In this document: positions 6,632 to 8,331 of the stretch, piece by piece | Position numbering within the stretch: the stretch's first letter is position 1 | Layout of the letters: each line of letters opens with the position of its first letter | Source of the DNA: Candidatus Latescibacterota bacterium | Lineage (GTDB): Bacteria; Latescibacterota; UBA2968; GCA-2709665 | Direction: 5' to 3' | Length of the DNA: 8,331 bases | Assembly: GCA_030746455.1 (NCBI GenBank) | Contig: JASLMQ010000034.1 | Location: 1 to 8,331 of the forward strand | The notes under the pieces: model-generated | Database searches by the model: none | What the model saw: only the letters and a program-made list of their open reading frames with translations | What the model was told of the DNA's origin: nothing | Position numbers and translations under genes: made by a program

Positions 6632-6644
6632 TTCTTCTGTGGTT
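6627..6644 (-). repeat. Degenerate repeat head 3' of the GH172 gene
   Basis: The minus strand reads AACCACAGAAGAACTCGG, beginning 14 bases after the GH172 stop at 6659. The head matches the copies at 1737-1766 and 7780-7810 exactly over AACCACAG; the second unit is CTCGG instead of CACGG, and the third cannot be recognised because the facing copy begins there. Confidence 0.45.
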
Positions 6645-6658
6645 CCGCCCTGTTTGCT

Positions 6659-7717
6659 CTAGATAATCTCTAGCCCATCCTTCCCCGGCAGCTCCGGGAA
6701 CGGCGCGGTCGGCAGCGTCTGGTACCAGTAGGCCACCGAGGCGATATCGTCCTGTAGCGGCAGGTAGCGTCGTCCGCTGCGCCATCCCAGCGCCTGCATC
6801 GTGACCCTCACGTCCTCGTCGAACCGAACGGGATCCGTGAGGTGCCAGCGGTACAGGCCGAACCGCGTCTGGGATCGGTAGACCCCATCGGGCCGCAAGA
6901 CCTGCGGCATGCCCGCGTAGGGCGTCGTGAACTCCTGGTACTGCCCCGTCTCCTTGTTCTCGAAGTTGTAGGACCCGCAGAAGTAGTCTTCGGTCCCCGT
7001 TCCGCAGATCGTGGGGAACTCTGCGTCTCCATCCAGATAGAACTTGATCTCGCCTTCGCCCCACCACCCGGAGTTGTTCACCCCCCAAGCCATGTAGGTC
7101 CCCACGTACCGACCTCGCCCCTGCGCGCCATCCAAGATCGTGCACACCTCCTTGTAGGGCAGAGGATTGACCCGACGGAACTGCGCGTGGAAGTAGGCCG
7201 CGTTCTCGTCGACGTCTCCCAGCGAGTAGTTGATCTGGTAGTAAAGGGTCATATCCTCTTCTGCGATGTTCTCGAACGTGACCCGGCACCGCTTGCGGAA
7301 CGGCATCGGCCAGTAGCAGTTGAAGGCGCTTCCCGGGTTCACGCACACCGCGAGGGAGGACACGGGACTGAACTGGCCCCACCCGGACGCGAAGAAGTCG
7401 CCCACCGGGCACTCCACCGAGGGATGCTCCTGGTCGTCCCAGTAGATCCGAAGGATGCTGAACCGCCAGTTCCCTGTCGCGGTCATCCAGATCTGCTCGA
7501 TCGTCCCGGGGCCGGCGATGTCGGCCAGCTCGAAGGTCGTACCCGCCTGGATCCGAATGGATGGCGACACCTTCCATCCCTGCCCGAGATCGCGCGCGCA
7601 GGCCTCTCCCGTTCCCGTCGTCGCCATGCCTCCCTTACCCTTTTCACCCGTGAAATTCTCAGGACTGATCGACCGCGACTTCGCCTCATCCAGCACACTC
7701 ACGGTTCTCAAATCCAT
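6659..7717 (-). CDS. DUF2961 / glycoside hydrolase family 172 protein
   Basis: A 352-residue protein of the DUF2961 family. Typical marks are SRSISPENFTGEKGKGG (14-30), the AGPGTIEQIWMT strand (68-79), WWGEGEIKFYLDGD (218-231), GTGTEDYFCGSYNF (239-252) and the C-terminal beta-sandwich strands. GH172 enzymes act on furanose linkages; characterised members include difructose-anhydride synthase/hydrolase and D-arabinofuranosidase. E221 or E223 and E243 are the likely catalytic glutamates by motif (inference). No signal peptide is visible, so it should be cytoplasmic. Start: TGGAGG at 7727-7732 lies nine bases before the ATG at 7715-7717, and the family's sequence begins right after it; a GTG 12 codons upstream would fall inside a hairpin and lacks a site. 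It follows the UroD-like gene by 103 bp and converges with the lyase gene. Confidence 0.9.
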   Translation of the reverse strand: MDLRTVSVLDEAKSRSISPENFTGEKGKGGMATTGTGEACARDLGQGWKVSPSIRIQAGTTFELADIAGPGTIEQIWMTATGNWRFSILRIYWDDQEHPSVECPVGDFFASGWGQFSPVSSLAVCVNPGSAFNCYWPMPFRKRCRVTFENIAEEDMTLYYQINYSLGDVDENAAYFHAQFRRVNPLPYKEVCTILDGAQGRGRYVGTYMAWGVNNSGWWGEGEIKFYLDGDAEFPTICGTGTEDYFCGSYNFENKETGQYQEFTTPYAGMPQVLRPDGVYRSQTRFGLYRWHLTDPVRFDEDVRVTMQALGWRSGRRYLPLQDDIASVAYWYQTLPTAPFPELPGKDGLEII

Positions 7718-7726
7718 GTTCTCATG

Positions 7727-7732
7727 CCTCCA
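7727..7732 (-). promoter_or_regulatory. Ribosome-binding site of the GH172 gene
   Basis: The minus strand reads TGGAGG, nine bases from the in-frame ATG at 7715-7717. An out-of-frame ATG (7723-7725) lies only one base after it and opens a five-codon frame ending at 7708. Confidence 0.6.
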
Positions 7733-7742
7733 CAGTCGTGAT

Positions 7743-7766
7743 GGTCCCACCACGGCTGGTGGGGCC
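7743..7766 (-). other. Strong intergenic hairpin upstream of the GH172 gene
   Basis: CCCACCA (7746-7752) and TGGTGGG (7757-7763) pair perfectly around a four-base loop CGGC, and the stem extends to 7743-7766 through a G-T and two G-C pairs, giving ten pairs. It lies between the UroD-like stop and the GH172 ribosome-binding site. No T-run follows on either strand, so RNA processing, partial termination or mRNA stabilisation are all possible. Confidence 0.6.
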
Positions 7767-7779
7767 TCCCAGGCTACTG

Positions 7780-7810
7780 CATCCGTGTCTATCTGTGCTC
7801 ATCTGTGGTT
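7780..7810 (-). repeat. AACCACAG-type short repeat, copy 3' of the UroD-like gene
   Basis: The minus strand reads AACCACAG, ATGAG, CACAG, ATAGA, CACGG, ATG, that is three CAC(A/G)G units with 10-base spacing. It begins 10 bases after the UroD-like stop at 7821 and is the cleanest copy in the window. Confidence 0.75.
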
Positions 7811-7820
7811 GCTTCTGATT

Positions 7821-8331
7821 CTAGGCGTATTCCTCCGCCATCTGCATCGCCATCGCCGTCCACTCCGTGAGCCGCCGCGGCTCGCCCCGCACCGTGTGCA
7901 GGTCCTGCAGATTCATCTCCAGCACGTTCTCCCGGGTCTTCTCGAAGGTATCTCGGAGATCGTTCCGCGCCAGCTCAGGGTCCCAGGTCTCCATACTCAC
8001 GATCGTCGGGTTGGGCTTGTGGGTGTACACGTAATCCTTCCCCACCGCCTCAGATGCCCGCGCCACGTCCACCCAGGGGCTCATCGACACACGCCGCAGG
8101 TTCTCGATCTTACGCACCACGTGCATCTTGTTGTCCAGCGGCTCACAGCAGCCGTAGCAGCTCAGGCCGAATCGTTCGAGCAGCCGTTTCTCGTACCGGA
8201 TCGCGAACTCATCGTGCATCTCGGGTGAGATGCCCTCTGTGAAGATCTGGGTCGCCGCACGCGCCCACAAGTCCTTGAGCCGCACGTGCTCGCCGTCGAA
8301 ATCCGTCTGCGGCAGCTCGTCCGACCAGCCG
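7821..8331 (-). CDS. Uroporphyrinogen-decarboxylase-like protein, 5' end outside the window
   Basis: The reading frame is open from the right edge to the TAG at 7821, giving 169 C-terminal residues; the true start lies beyond 8331. The fragment contains DELPQTDFDGEHVRLKDLW, SPEMHDEFAIRYEKRL, RFGLSCYGCCEPLDNK, LRRVSMSPWVD and YVYTHKPNP, a pattern I associate with proteins annotated as uroporphyrinogen decarboxylase family in environmental genomes. That superfamily (UroD/MtaA/MetE-like barrel) includes both heme-pathway decarboxylases and cobalamin- or zinc-linked methyltransferases. The YGCCE cysteine pair hints at metal binding, which would fit a methyltransferase better than heme synthesis; this is inference. 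It is the upstream neighbour of the GH172 gene on the same strand, so a role in handling methylated substrates is possible but unproven. The GTG at 8283-8285 is not a credible start because conserved-looking sequence continues upstream. Confidence 0.75.
   Translation of the reverse strand, partial: GWSDELPQTDFDGEHVRLKDLWARAATQIFTEGISPEMHDEFAIRYEKRLLERFGLSCYGCCEPLDNKMHVVRKIENLRRVSMSPWVDVARASEAVGKDYVYTHKPNPTIVSMETWDPELARNDLRDTFEKTRENVLEMNLQDLHTVRGEPRRLTEWTAMAMQMAEEYA

Larger units (their letters stand above)
6583..6658. other. Convergent intergenic region with facing repeats
   Basis: A 76-bp gap between the stops of the lyase gene (plus) and the GH172 gene (minus). It holds a clear repeat copy on the plus strand and a degenerate one on the minus strand, facing each other and overlapping by a few bases. 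A weak four-base stem (GAGG/CCTC, 6575-6586) spans the lyase stop. No T-tailed terminator is visible on either strand. Confidence 0.5.

Noticed and set aside
6585..7577. 330-residue minus-strand frame overlapping the GH172 gene, and plus-strand frames at 6842-7741 and 7455-8228
   Set aside because: All are alternative frames over the GH172 or UroD-like genes, Arg/Gly/Pro-rich and without motifs.
7708..7725. Five-codon frame (MRTWI) overlapping the GH172 start, as a leader peptide
   Set aside because: Its ATG is only one base from the TGGAGG site, too close to be used; the in-frame ATG at 7717 has workable spacing.
1..8331. CRISPR array, tRNA, rRNA, insertion sequence or attachment site
   Set aside because: No regular spacer-repeat array, no cloverleaf-like segment noticed, no transposase or terminal inverted repeats seen. 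The short repeats have 9-10 base periods and no spacers.

Overview
The window is a GC-rich bacterial segment (roughly 60-65 % G+C by eye, not counted) with eight protein genes and no RNA gene, transposon or CRISPR array that I can see. Shine-Dalgarno sequences of the GGAGG type precede nearly every start. The gene content is a heparinase II/III-like lyase, a DUF2961/GH172 protein, an enolase-superfamily acid-sugar enzyme, an amidohydrolase and a uroporphyrinogen-decarboxylase-like protein. This suggests an uncultivated polysaccharide-using lineage of the planctomycete, Armatimonadota, Latescibacteria or Poribacteria kind. That placement is inference; no phylogenetic marker is present.

Layout. 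Positions 68-3752 hold five minus-strand genes with gaps of only 18-56 bp. In transcription order they are an enolase-superfamily dehydratase/racemase, an amidohydrolase_2-type TIM-barrel enzyme, a MOSC-domain protein, a 55-residue Cys-rich protein (995-1162) and a ferritin-like/VIT1 fusion of the MbfA type. A 190-bp divergent spacer (3753-3942) separates them from the plus-strand 879-residue heparinase II/III-like protein (3943-6582). That gene converges on a minus-strand pair: a partial uroporphyrinogen-decarboxylase-like gene running off the right edge (7821-8331), then the DUF2961/GH172 gene (6659-7717).

How they may work together. The lyase, the GH172 protein, the enolase-superfamily enzyme and the amidohydrolase fit a pathway in which an acidic or furanose-containing oligosaccharide is cleaved and the resulting sugar acid is dehydrated and hydrolysed. 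Neither intact carbohydrate-cleaving enzyme shows a signal peptide, so they would act on imported oligomers in the cytoplasm. The downstream part of the minus-strand run (MOSC, Cys-rich, ferritin-VIT) looks like a separate metal/redox module.

The most unusual non-coding signal is a family of short minisatellite-like repeats with a head like AACCACAG followed by CACAG/CACGG/CACCG units every 9-10 bases. Three clear and two degenerate copies lie 10-20 bases after stop codons, each in the same orientation as the gene it follows. One copy supplies the ribosome-binding site of the next gene. A strong hairpin lies beside another copy, between the UroD-like and GH172 genes.
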